Shown here one piece after another: positions 48,621 through 58,796 of a stretch of DNA of 64,000 bases (position 1 is the stretch's first letter; every line of letters starts with the position of its first letter). The notes below the pieces were generated by a model. That model was not told the origin of the DNA. It saw only the letters and a program-made list of their open reading frames with translations, and did not search any database. The position numbers and the translations under genes were made by a program. Source of the DNA: Panaeolus papilionaceus (Eukaryota; Basidiomycota; Agaricomycetes; Agaricales); the NCBI GenBank assembly GCA_015501605.1, contig JADNRZ010000006.1, positions 1,922,001 through 1,986,000 of the forward strand, given 5' to 3'.

Positions 48621-49191
48621 TTATGCACAAGCAGTGGCAGTAATCGTTCGGGTCGCAGGTGCTAAACAAGCGTTAGGAATCGGCGGTGCCAATGTTCATG
48701 ATTTCAAGATAAACTCACGAGTTGCGCCAGGATCTGGGATGCATTTGGAGATCTGACGGAACCAACGACATGGTTAGCGTCCTTGCTCAAATTCTGCCTC
48801 CAGGGGGGACGAAATCCAACCACTCACATCGCCATACTTGAGGCACTTTGTTCCATCAGAACATTGGGTTGGACCCGTGTAACCGATACCACCGCATTGT
48901 CCAAACTTTATATCGGAAGATTAGATCTATGGCTCGGATATTTAAGACAGTTCTGTACGCACAGGAGGAACGATGGCTCCTGTTGGGACCGGAGGAGGGA
49001 TTGTCACTGTTGTAACCCAACAACCAAATGTTGATGTGCCGGTGTAGCTTGGTGGTGGTATCGCTGCAGTCAACTGTTGTTTATGACTTAAAAATCCTGA
49101 AATTCAGCAAGAAGGTGAAGAGAAGACGCACAGTTGATACATTGAGCACAGAGAGTGCAGCGACAACAGAGGACAGGAATATGGCTTTCAT
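48621..49191 (-). CDS. Small secreted CBM1-only protein A
   Basis: Minus-strand exons 49191-49132, 49073-48963, 48905-48828, 48752-48719 and 48661-48621 give 107 residues. A signal peptide (MKAIFLSSVVAALSVLNVST) is followed by a Pro/Thr-rich stretch with one cysteine (FGCWVTT), a CBM1 (FGQCGGIGYTGPTQC, DGTKCLKYGD, ISKC) and a tail with one cysteine (TATACA). Unlike the other members, the YYSQC segment is ISKC, so two of the three aromatic residues of the usual cellulose-binding face are absent; exon 4 is 3 bases shorter. No catalytic domain. Role unknown. Confidence 0.82.
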
Positions 49192-49687
49192 TTTTTCTTC
49201 ACTCCTTGATGGCTTTGCGATCAGTGCTCAAAAGGTCCAGGGGATATTCGATCCACGTTCTCATCCCATTCAATTATATAGGCCAGCAACTCAGGATAGG
49301 CATCACCTGAACACCTTCTGACTTACGTTGAAACGCTTCGGAAAAAATTGTCATCTGGGAATTTCACCGGATGCTTGCTTGGTGAGCCTAAGGTGGTGGT
49401 ACGTCGGCTCGTACACATCCACATACGCACACGCACAGGTTCGCGGGCGCCCTGGGCGAGGAAGAAGCTTTGTCTCAAGTTGAATTCTTCCTCATGAGTG
49501 GTATAAGCTCCGTGATAGGAATAATTATATATACGTTGTCTGTTATCGGTTCTTTTCCTACATGATCACTATAAGCAAGGATGATCGATACAGGTAAGGG
49601 GCTGATGTTGATATGAATGGCGCTTAAGAGTCTTGCAATGCAAACTGCACATTGGATCTACCTTGGAACTTTTCGCTCGATCGTTTA
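49192..49687. promoter_or_regulatory. Promoter of CBM1-only gene A
   Basis: A TATATAAT element lies at 49275-49282 on the minus strand. Nothing else seen up to the 3' end of gene B. Confidence 0.45.
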
Positions 49688-52600
49688 CTATGGACATGTC
49701 TGCCCTCGTGTCGTCGTGGCAGTTGCTGTGTCGGGGAAATTTGTGTAAGCCTCACAGAATGAAAAGAGTAAATCCCTCAAGAGACTTACTCGTCGGGTTA
49801 GGATCAGGAATACATTGAGAGTAATACTGACAACGAAAAAGATAAACCAAGTTAGAAATTGATAAAGACTTGGACTCACGTCGTTATGCTTGAAGCAGAT
49901 GTTACCCGGTGCGCATCGAGTAGGACCTTGCCACAGAATACCTCCACATTGAGACCACTATGAACGAGAGAGGAAACATGAGGCAACGGATTGGTTGCTG
50001 ACAGTCGAAGGACCTACAGTTGGAACAACAACTCCTGTAGGGGCCGGAGGGGAGGTGGTGCTAGTGCGACTTAAGGTTGCCTCCCAACATCCACGGGTTG
50101 TGTATGTTGAGGTTGTGGTGTAGCTTTGGGGTATTGCGGCTGTTAACTAGATATCGCGATCTTGCGTCTTTCCGTTCGCTCGTCATCCAGAGGAGGTAGT
50201 AGCCTAGAGGCTACAGCTTGGGGGTGGAAAGAGGGCGATGGCCCGAAGACCACTGCCCCACTTCCCAGGTCAAGAGCCAATGGTCGGATGAGGATGCGCC
50301 CCACCGTGACCAATGGCTCTCTACCCCTAGGCTACCACTCGAACCTGCACAGATGAGAGAGGGTACAATGTTTAACTTATATCTTATCACACCAAACCAA
50401 AATACCCTCATATCTAAGGGTGTGATTTGGTTGAGACGTTTTCAAGCAGAGAGAAGAGATGAACTCAGATGGTATTAGCCGTGAATCTTCTTCCCAGGTT
50501 AGAAGGAGAGGGTGGGTGGGAAAAGAAATTAAAAGGATAAAGATATAGAGAGCCGAGCGAGAGACGCTGAACCGGCGAGAAAGCGAGGCGGTAAAGATAA
50601 TACAGATACGGAGTGGAATGGATGGCGAGTGTTGCGGCTCGCTCACGTGACCAAGAAGAGCGATCTGTGCGAGCACAGATCTTCTCATCTTGCGTCTTTC
50701 CGTTCGCTCGTCATCCAGAGGAGGTAGTAGCCTAGAGGCTACAGCTTGGGGGTGGAAAGAGGGCGATGGCCCGAAGACCACTGCCCCACTTCCCAGGTCA
50801 AGAGCCAATGGTCGGATGAGGATGCGCCCCCAAAGCGAGCAAGGCCGCCCAGCCGATGACGAACATTGGCTCGCCCCAAACGGCGGGTGAGAGAAGCGTA
50901 CCTAATAGCCTATATGCCACATAGCTTGTCTGTGGACCAACAAGCAGGTATAAAAAACCCATGCAGCGAGATGTTAGGATTGCTAGTGGGTGTGTAAACC
51001 CAGGTGCACGATGTCAGACATCACAAGGTGTGTAAAACCCCGAGGGACCCGTTAGAGTCATGAGATAATAGGGTGTGTAAACCAAAGGCGAAACATTAGA
51101 ATCGCAGGGGTGTGTAAACCCCGACAGGTGTGTAAACCTGTGAAAAATGGGTGTGTAAACCCAGACGCGAGACGTTAGACATCGCGGAGGTGTGTAAACC
51201 TCGAATTAAAGGGGTGTGTAAACCCAGACGCGAGACGTTAGAATCGCGGGGGTGTGTAAACCCAGACGCGAGACGTTAGAATCGCGGGGGTGTGTAAACC
51301 CCAATGGGTGTGTAAACCCGGCTGACGACATGTTAAAGTCGCAGAAGGTGGTGATAACCACCGAGTAATTGGGTATGTAAACCCAAGCGCGAGACGTTAG
51401 AATCGCAGGAGTGGTGGTGACCACTCCAAGGGGTGTGTAAACCCGCCCCACGACACATTAAGAGTCATGAAGAAGTGGTGTTAACCGCATAATGGGTGTG
51501 TAAACCACAGGGGACCCGTTAGAGTCATAGGAATGGTGTTAACCATAGGTATGGGTGTGTAAACCCAAAGGACCCGTTAGAGTCATGATAGGCCATGGCG
51601 AATCCCCCCCGATCGACACGCCAGCATCAAACAGAGGTGATAATCACATATTGGTGGGCATGTGGACCGGTGGTTTTGATGTTAGCTGACGCGCTGGGCG
51701 CAGACAGTTTCGCATCCAAAGAGAGATCCGGTTGTGTTGGAGGGTTTGAGAGGTAGAAGAGGGAGGATACGAGGAAGAGTAGCTGATGGCGAGATGTGGG
51801 GAATGGATCATTGGATAGTGATAAAGACAGGGTGTGATGATTGGGGACGAGGGAGGAATATTGGATAGCGATGGGTAGAGGTTGAGGGGGATGTAGAGAA
51901 GGGGAGATTGTCATATGGTATTGCTTACCTGCGATTCTTGAGGTCTGGTGTAATCGGGATTGGGGTGACTGCTTGAGTTTGGCCAAGCGAGTATGAGAAG
52001 AATATGAATCGCCCTACTGACGTAGGTGGAGAAGTGTTCAGGGAGTGTCCTGCAAGGAGTGGAGGGGGGAGATATGTTGCGTTATGAGGAAATGATGGGA
52101 TACGCATCTGATTTTAGCCATCTCGTATTCCTGGTTGGCTTAGGGAAAGGGAGTAGCGGTAGTCCTCCAGTTTTGTAGCCCGTAGCTGGTCAGGGTAGAG
52201 AGTTATGAGGATCTGGTGGTCTCATAGACCCTCCTGGCGAAGAGTCGCCCGTCAATTCTTGCATTCTTTGTTCATGAAGTTGTCAGGTTGGTGAGGCGTC
52301 AGGTACAGGCTATGTTGCAGCTCAGTTAGTGTGCTGCAATGGGTGTCGACACAGATGCAGGTGATGAGCTGGCAGAGTATCAGTGTCGCCAGTGTTGTGG
52401 TGTCCCAATTAATGTCGGTCTTAGAAGGAGATGTATCCAGAAATTAAAAGGATAAAGATATAGAGAGCCGAGCGAGAGACGCTGAACCGGCGAGAAAGCG
52501 AGGCGGTAAAGATAATACAGATACGGAGTGGAATGGATGGCGAGTGTTGCGGCTCGCTCACGTGACCAAGAAGAGCGATCTGTGCGAGCACAGATCTTCT

Positions 52601-52704
52601 CATAAATTCGTCAAGTTGAGGACGCCAGTTCAGGGGGCTATGCAACGCACCGACAAAGTACTCAGCATGGAAACTGCGGCGGCTGCATAAGAAAAGGACT
52701 TCAT
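49688..52704 (-). CDS. Small secreted CBM1-only protein B, first intron interrupted by a mobile element
   Basis: Minus-strand exons 52704-52651 (signal peptide MKSFSYAAAAVSMLSTLS), 50146-50018, 49957-49880, 49826-49790 and 49725-49688 give 111 residues. Exons are intact, with correct phases and splice sites. The CBM1 has WSQCGGILWQGPTRC, GNICFKHND and YYSQC, with extra cysteines before (RGCWEATL) and after it (GQTCP). Intron 1 is 2504 nt because it contains the inserted pair at 50160-52602; without it the intron would be 61 nt, like the 59 nt in gene C. Whether this long intron is spliced in vivo cannot be judged from sequence. Confidence 0.8.
50160..50687 (+). mobile_element. Rolling-circle (Helitron-like) element, unit 1, non-autonomous
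   Basis: 528 bases. It starts TCTTGCGTC and ends with a perfect 9-bp-stem hairpin (50662-50681, GATCTGTGC-GA-GCACAGATC) followed by TTCTCA. The left flank is A and the next base after the unit is T, as in Helitron insertion between A and T. No target-site duplication or terminal inverted repeat is visible. The first 143 and last 164 bases are identical by eye to unit 2; the middle differs. It encodes no Rep-helicase. The 3' end is not the classical CTRR, so the class is a proposal. Confidence 0.6.
50688..52602 (+). mobile_element. Rolling-circle (Helitron-like) element, unit 2, non-autonomous
   Basis: 1915 bases, directly following unit 1 head to tail. Same 5' (50688-50830) and 3' ends (52439-52602), with the hairpin at 52577-52596 and terminal TTCTCA; the following host base is T. 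The interior carries the hairpin array at 50941-51600 and about 800 further bases without a recognisable protein. Removing both units rejoins host sequence into an intron of normal size for gene B. No transposase is encoded, so mobility must have depended on an autonomous partner elsewhere. Confidence 0.6.
50941..51600 (+). repeat. Degenerate tandem array of self-complementary units
   Basis: About 18-20 copies of a short stem-loop (stem, GTGTGTAA-type loop, complementary stem) alternate with spacers such as CGCGAGACGTTAGAATCGCG that are themselves stem-loops. The stems differ between copies (TGGGT/ACCCA, GAGGT/ACCTC, ACAGGT/ACCTGT, GGAGTGG/CCACTCC, ATGGT/ACCAT) while pairing is kept. Confidence 0.7.
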
Positions 52705-53089
52705 GTTTCTTTGTTCCTCGAGGGCACTACCAAAAACAGGCCTTGAATGAAGACACGCCTGACTTGAGACCAATTTATGTGGAACTTATATGGACCAGTA
52801 TCAGGGAAGCAAGCATCTAAACAGACCTCGCGCTATAAACCTGCAAAGTCTTCGGAAAAAATTGTCCTGTGCAAAGCTACCGGGAGCAGGCGATAATAGG
52901 GGTATCGAGTCATTAAGGGTGGGTGCGGTGGCAGCCAGACCCAGAGTGCATGTTTTGAAGTTTGAGCTCTGAAGGAATTTCGTAATTTACGGGAGGCTTC
53001 TTAAATGATCATCTGGCTTAATTGCATTGTTTTTAAACATCACTTGACCATTCCAACGTTGTGGAGAAGTACTTGGTAGGTTCATCAGC

Positions 53090-53230
53090 CCCAGATTCGC
53101 AACAGATGACGGTGTAAATAGTCGACGAGGCTGATATAAAAAAACTTGTGAGATAATGTCATGGAAGGACGTCGAACTGCTTACGAGTAGGACTGGGGTC
53201 GGCCTGGCATTGGGACATGGTGTACCTTGG
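53090..53230 (-). pseudogene. Fragment of a CBM1-only gene (last two exons)
   Basis: On the minus strand, TGCCAGGCCGACCC is followed by a GTAAG donor, an acceptor and a TCGTCGACTATTTACACCGTC segment. These align with exons 4-5 of gene D at 54229-54356. The stop is lost and no upstream exons are present, so this is a relic lying just downstream of gene C. Confidence 0.6.
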
Positions 53231-53248
53231 ATCATATTGTTTGCTTGT

Positions 53249-53884
53249 TTAGAGTGGGCACGTCCGAGTCACTGGTGTAGTTACTCGTGTCGTTGTGGTA
53301 GTTGCTGGACAATGAGATATTGAAGAACGAACGAGGTAGAGTTGATTGTTCATGAAACTTACTCGTTGCACTAGGGTCTGGGATGCATTGAGAGTAGTAC
53401 TGATAGTAATAGTAAGATAAATAGAGTAAGCAATGTTGCATTGGCGATGTCACTTTTATAAGGACTTTTGCGTCCTTGTAATTGGAACTCACCTCATTAT
53501 ATTTGAAGCAGATATTCCCCGGGGTGCATTGAGTTGGACCTTTGTAGGTTATACCTCCGCACTGAGACCACTGCGAATGAGGGGGAAAATATGAGGTGAT
53601 AAACTGGTCGCTGAAAGTCAGAGGACGTACAGTCGGAGCAAAGGGTCCGGTAGGAACTGGAGTGGGAGCGGTACTAGTATAACTCAAGGTTGCATCCCAA
53701 CATCCAACGGGCGAGTATGTCGAAGTCATGGTGTGGGTGGTGTAGCTTTGGGGTGGTATCGCGACTGTCAGCTGGACATTTTCCGAATTGTCAGATTTGG
53801 AGTGGGGAATAGGAGGGCATTGCAACGCACCGATGAGACATTCAGGATGGAAATCACGAGAGCTATATGAGAAAGGGACTTCAT
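53249..53884 (-). CDS. Small secreted CBM1-only protein C
   Basis: Minus-strand exons 53884-53831, 53771-53631, 53570-53493, 53399-53363 and 53304-53249 give 121 residues. A signal peptide (MKSLSHIALVISILNVSS) is followed by a Thr/Pro linker with one cysteine (VGCWDATL), a CBM1 with the full aromatic set (WSQCGGITYKGPTQC, YYSQC) and a Thr-rich tail with one cysteine (TRTCPL). Closest relative of gene B in exon lengths and sequence; its intron 1 (59 nt) shows what gene B's intron looked like before the insertion. Confidence 0.85.
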
Positions 53885-54228
53885 GTTTCTCCGTTCCTGG
53901 AGGCTACTACTACACACAGGCCTTTAATGAAGGTACGTTTGCCTCGCAATCAATTTATACATATCGGAAGGAGGGAACTGACCATCTGAACGAACGTTGC
54001 GCTTCAAACTTGTAAACTCTTCGGAAAAAATGTCATGTGCGGGATCAGGTTTACCGGGTACTGGATTTAGGGGCATATGTAGCGTCACCCATTGTGAGGT
54101 GACAGTGAGCCCGGATTGCATACTTTAACATTTATGGGATACTTCTCAAGTCATCCTTCTTCCCGGTTTCATCGCACTGGCGTATCATTTGAGAAACTTC
54201 AATAAGACATGAACACTTGATATATTCA
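53885..54228. other. Intergenic, promoter of gene C and 3' end of gene D
   Basis: Parts resemble the upstream region of gene B (52705-52930), for example CTTCGGAAAAAATTGTC-type runs, which supports tandem duplication. No gene. Confidence 0.45.
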
Positions 54229-54744
54229 CTAATCGCAGCGGGTGACGGTGTAAGTAGTTGACGGAGCTGATACGAAAACCATGTCAGATAGTATCACGGC
54301 AAGATGGTGAACGGCTTACGAGGATAATTCGGATCGGCCTGGCATTGGGAATAATACTAGGGTAGATGAAGTCTGTATTGGCCTTCGCTCTCATGGCAGC
54401 TGATGGATATCGAGTACTTACAACCCCCAAATCGACACACTTGGATCCTGGTGCACATTGCTTACTCCCAGTATACGCATATCCGCCACATTGTCCATAC
54501 TTGAGGGAGTTGCAGATCATAGGTTAGTCTTACGAGAATGACGGAGAAATGGGTGACATACAAGGGGCACAGTGGGCCCCGTAGGTGTGGGGACAGCGGG
54601 AACTACCGTGTATGTTGCAGTTATGCATGCCTTCGAGAGCTGTTGATCGGTCAACTAACAATCTAGAAGCGAGGAGGACCAAAAAGAGCTTACCAGGGGG
54701 ATGCTGAGCACAGAAACTACACATGAGATAAACGTTGACTTCAT
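54229..54744 (-). CDS. Small secreted CBM1-only protein D
   Basis: Minus-strand exons 54744-54694, 54639-54562, 54499-54422, 54356-54320 and 54266-54229 give 93 residues, among the shortest members. A signal peptide is followed by a brief linker with the extra N-terminal cysteine (KACITATYT), a CBM1 (YGQCGGYAYTGSKQC, GSKCVDLGV, YYSQC) and a tail ending VTRCD. Sister of gene E. The acceptor of intron 1 could alternatively lie a few codons further upstream. Confidence 0.82.
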
Positions 54745-55094
54745 TTCGATCAATACAGTTAAGATCAGACTCCCAGTCAAATAAGTCGCAAGGAGGGATC
54801 TCCAATAGCACCGTCGCCTTTATACGGTTTCTCATGGTGATATGAACACCCTATGTTGCGCGTAAATTCGGAGAATTGTTAACGGTCCAGTGTGATTTCA
54901 GTGAGTTGGCAATTGGACAACTGATGGCTTCCTGTGATACGTCTTCGCAGTATTGAATTGATGATAGAGCATGCGAGCCGTGAAGTTCGGTCATATCTTC
55001 GAGGCGGAATCAGCTCTAACCGGTTTCATTGACGCTTCTCTGACCGGATATCATGATTGGAGCCCATGTAGTGATTCAGGCATTTGCTACATTG
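54745..55094. other. Intergenic between genes D and E
   Basis: Promoter of gene D; no gene or repeat seen. Confidence 0.4.
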
Positions 55095-55632
55095 TCACAT
55101 GCAGTATGTCGCGGTATAAGTACCTGGTAGAGCTGATGTTGACACCTTATCAGATAACAGAATGGAAAACTATAGAACATTGAACTGCTTACGAGCTGGA
55201 TAAGGATCGCGCATGCATTGGGAATAGTACTAGGATAGACGCAGTCAAAGTCGGCTTCCGCTATTCTGCCAGTTGACGGAAGTAAAGTACTCACTACATT
55301 CCACACGACGCACTTTGTTCCAGGTTCACAATTGGTATTATCAACATATCCCATTCCGCCACATTGGTAATACTTTGCGGGAGTCGCAGACCAGACGTCA
55401 GGTGTGTAAAATGAATGGAGGGGAAGAAAGGTAAACATACTAGAGAAACAGTAGGACCTGTATATGTCGGAGCGGGGGCAGTGGCAGTTTCGGTGTAGGT
55501 CGAAGTTATACACGATGCCCTCGTTAGCTATTGATTAATCAATTAAAAAACAAAACACCAAAAAAACATGAGGGAGCTCACCAAGGCGATGCTGAGCACA
55601 GACATTACACAGGAGATAGCAGTCGACTTCAT
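55095..55632 (-). CDS. Small secreted CBM1-only protein E
   Basis: Minus-strand exons 55632-55582, 55527-55441, 55372-55295, 55229-55193 and 55132-55095 give 96 residues. A signal peptide (MKSTAISCVMSVLSIAL) is followed by a linker with the extra cysteine (ASCITSTYT), a CBM1 (YYQCGGMGYVDNTNC, GTKCVVWNV, YYSQC) and a tail ending TYCM. The usual GYTGPT loop is GYVDNT, so the family is diversifying outside the cysteine and aromatic frame. Confidence 0.82.
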
Positions 55633-55996
55633 TGTCGTTCGGTTAGCAGATAACGTGTTCAGTAAATAAAGCAGGATCCAAGAGTAACATCTCTTTTATA
55701 CAGCCTCTCGAGGCGACATGAATAGTCTGTGCTGCGCACATGTCCGGATAAATCAAAACCGTTCAGTTTGATGCTTCTTCGGTGTATTGGGTTCGTGTTG
55801 GACATCAGACTTGTGACGGATGTGCCGGGCTTAAGTGCTTTGAGGCGGAACTGGCCCCAGCGTTCTTAACAGCCCCACTTTTAACTGAACATGTGCTTAA
55901 ATCAATGTCATAGGGTCTGGGATTAAACAATGTCCTAAGCCGGATCCTGAGTGTTTACGTTTTGAGGGTGTACGAGGCAAGATGACGGTCGACGTC
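55633..55996. other. Intergenic between genes E and F
   Basis: Promoter of gene E; nothing else seen. Confidence 0.4.
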
Positions 55997-56592
55997 TTAC
56001 GAGCAGACAGTCAGAGTCTGTGTGACTAAAATTTATTTGGTGAGCTCGTTGAGCGTTCGATTATGACAATATACATACTTGGGTTTGGTGTGCATTGAGA
56101 ATACCACTAGATGAATAAACAAGCTCTTCTGAGCGGGCATTGTTAGCACGAGCGACCTGATGCACTCACGGTATTTAACGGAACACAAGATGCATTTGGG
56201 CCACATATTTTTGGGCCGGTGTAACCAGCACCATCGCATTGACTCCACTAATCACAACAATTCATGAGAGATTTTTAAAAAGAAAAAAAATAAGGTCACA
56301 CCATTGGTACCGTTCCAGGTCGGTAGGTTGGTGATGGGGTTGCCACGACTGTTGTGGGCCAGCAGGAAGCAGGGAGAGTCATCGTTTCAGACACGGTATG
56401 CACCGGAGAAGATGGCACTGGTCTTGTTGGAGGTATCCGGGTTGTGGTTGTTTCCTCGCCCCGCTAAACGTGGTGTATCCATTTAATCAGATATTTTCGC
56501 GATTAAGTCGGTATGCCTACTACTGATACAATGGCTAGACCTGCGAGGATAAAAAGCCCCGATTTCAAAAGAAACGTAGTAAATTTAGTCAT
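55997..56592 (-). CDS. Small secreted CBM1-only protein F
   Basis: Minus-strand exons 56592-56521, 56463-56302, 56247-56170, 56106-56079 and 56025-55997 give 122 residues. The hydrophobic N-terminus (LFILAGLAIVSVV) acts as signal or anchor. The Thr/Pro-rich linker is the longest of the cluster and includes the extra cysteine (ASCWPTTVV). The CBM1 is WSQCDGAGYTGPKIC, NASCVPLNT and WYSQC, with Asp replacing the usual Gly after QC. The tail ends LTVCS. It is the most diverged member. The exact donor of intron 1 is ambiguous by one codon. Confidence 0.8.
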
Positions 56593-58796
56593 CCTAGTGC
56601 TGAGGTCAAGAAGTTTGACGGTCTTCTATTTGACGGGAATGATGTCCCAAGAAAGCTTTGTCCAACTTTGCAGCGAGGGGTCGACACAGGTATCCAAGTC
56701 TGATATTATATTAGATTCTAGGATGGCATTTCATCGGAAAAACCCGCTGAGACGCAATTCATTTGGATAAGCACCCTGTGGCCAAGACGCGGAATTCAAT
56801 CAGTGAGGATTCTCCGAGAAAAGGCTTTGTATAGTCCCATGATGCAACATGACATGTTAGAAGATCATCAAGTCAAAAACAGTTAAATAAGCCATAAAAC
56901 AGGCACAGAGGTCGACAGTCCCATACACAGGAATCAGAATGTTAGGAGGGAGCAGTCGGCAAAGGGCAGTTATCAGTTGAGTTGAGAGTCAAGTCGATGG
57001 CAGGCTGCATCCTTGACAGTGACGCAAGCGTGGTAATATTTGTCATGTGACTGGTCTGGCAACTGGAACTCGACCTCTTCGGATTTTAGTTGCACAAAAC
57101 ACTCGCGATTCATAGTCTCAGGGAGTTAAAAACCTTTGAGAAGGAATTGGACCAGTCGTCTGGACTCTTCGAAACACGTTGGCATCGTTTTGCGAGTTAG
57201 TATAACGCATTCTAAGGTCGTCGCTAGTGCTCAAGATCTACTATTACTACTTGTCGGTCGATGGGTACCCCACACCGACGGGGAGTCTTATATGATTAAA
57301 AGCACAGAAACGCTTAGTCGTGTAAACGACAGAAACCTGGTCCAAGTCATATTTTTTTATAGCAGTTGTGAAGCAGCTGCGCACCCATAGCTCTAATTCA
57401 AGGGTAAAGCCGAAAGAACTTGTTTCATTCACAGATGTTTACAGGATCTTGGTGGCCTCGTATCGAACACTGCAGTTGAGCTAAAGACGATGGGCACGTT
57501 GGATGTGCTCTCCCATGACAATGCAAACGAGATACATTTTACTTGCCAGGGCACCCTCACAAAATGCGTTGACAGCACCTCGGACCTTTGAAGATAGACG
57601 TGGCCATTGTGGCTTTAAACTTTACAATAAGAAGACGACTCAGCCTTCTGAGTACCCTAATCCAAAACACCTTATTCTTGTCTTATTCCGCAGTAGTTTC
57701 AAGCTTTGTGCGGAGGCCTTTAAGGGCGATGTATCCTACCAAGACAAGCACGGCGTTGGTGTAGCGATTGGAACAGCGTTCCAAACGACGAGAGAGAGCC
57801 ACTATCAGCCTCTAGGGTCTCCAGTCCGTGCTACATGTCTGTAGGCTACTCTTAGACCTATATGTGAATAGCAGAGATATATGGTACCCGTTACATATTT
57901 GCATTACGGTTGATCATCATGGAAGCAGACGAAGCAGAGTTTCTACCTCAGTGCTTACTTGTCAGGTCAAGCGCTGAGGATCGCTTGTCTTCTCACATTC
58001 ACTAACAAACCCCGTTGATCGGAGCCAAGAAGCGCATGAAGGACTGCCCTTCCAGAGGGAAACGCAAACGAAATTCTTCCAGCGTCAACGTATAAAAAAG
58101 GGCAACTATAACATCTGGCAAATGAATTTTAGATATGTAGCACCCGATAACACTATGCTTTTTCGATAAAGAATGATGTCGGGGACGATAATCGCCATGC
58201 ACATATGTAGTACCATGTAGTACTGGTGTCCATAAGATTACCGGGTTTTGTCGGTCTGAACGTTTCCATCCCCGTCCATGTGTGGGATCTGCACGGCAAC
58301 GGTAGCCACACATCGCAACGTCTTGCACCAGCTTGCACCTGCTCCACAAAAAAAAAAACCTTGCTCCACAATTAATTTTGTATGTCCATTGAAGTACAAT
58401 CTTATTCGGCTCCACTTCGTTCCAACATCAAGCAAAAATGACAGCTATGAATGACATCTTCGAGGTTGTCTTTTTTTGCGAGCGATTTTTGTTCAATCAA
58501 TTCCTCTAACAACTTCGCGACGCAACTGAGGAAGATATTTCCTTCGGATTGTTAGCACATGCACCGACTGATTAGAATGCAACTCGCAGCATGAGCTGAT
58601 CGGAACCTCAACCATGTACACACGAAGATTTTGCCCCGGATGTAAATCTATCATTACGGATTTCCATTTCCACGCAATGATGGCACACGAAGTTAGCTCA
58701 GGGCTAGCGTGCATCGTGATGAATAAAATACACAAGGTCAGATTATGGCACACGTATATTCTTTCCTCCTTTTCCAACCAACTACCGCCATTCGTT
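56593..58796. other. Long intergenic stretch, nothing recognised
   Basis: 2.2 kb. Several overlapping frames of 60-140 codons on both strands (for example 57503-57844 and 58415-58002) have no motif, splice support or paralog. No repeat identified. Confidence 0.4.

Noticed and set aside
48285..48665. 126-codon plus-strand frame downstream of lysyl-tRNA synthetase
   Set aside because: It lies in the T-rich 3' region and overlaps the supported CBM1 gene A on the other strand.
50941..51600. CRISPR-like spacing of repeats
   Set aside because: This is eukaryotic DNA, the repeat units are degenerate, and the spacers are themselves repeats.
52339..52455. Short frame with Cys-rich segment (QCRQCC) near the 3' end of the mobile unit
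   Set aside because: Only 38 codons, it runs into the shared terminal sequence, and an in-frame stop lies just upstream; at most a captured fragment.
58002..58435. Overlapping minus-strand frames of 65-137 codons
   Set aside because: Mutually overlapping frames with no signal peptide, domain or splice support.
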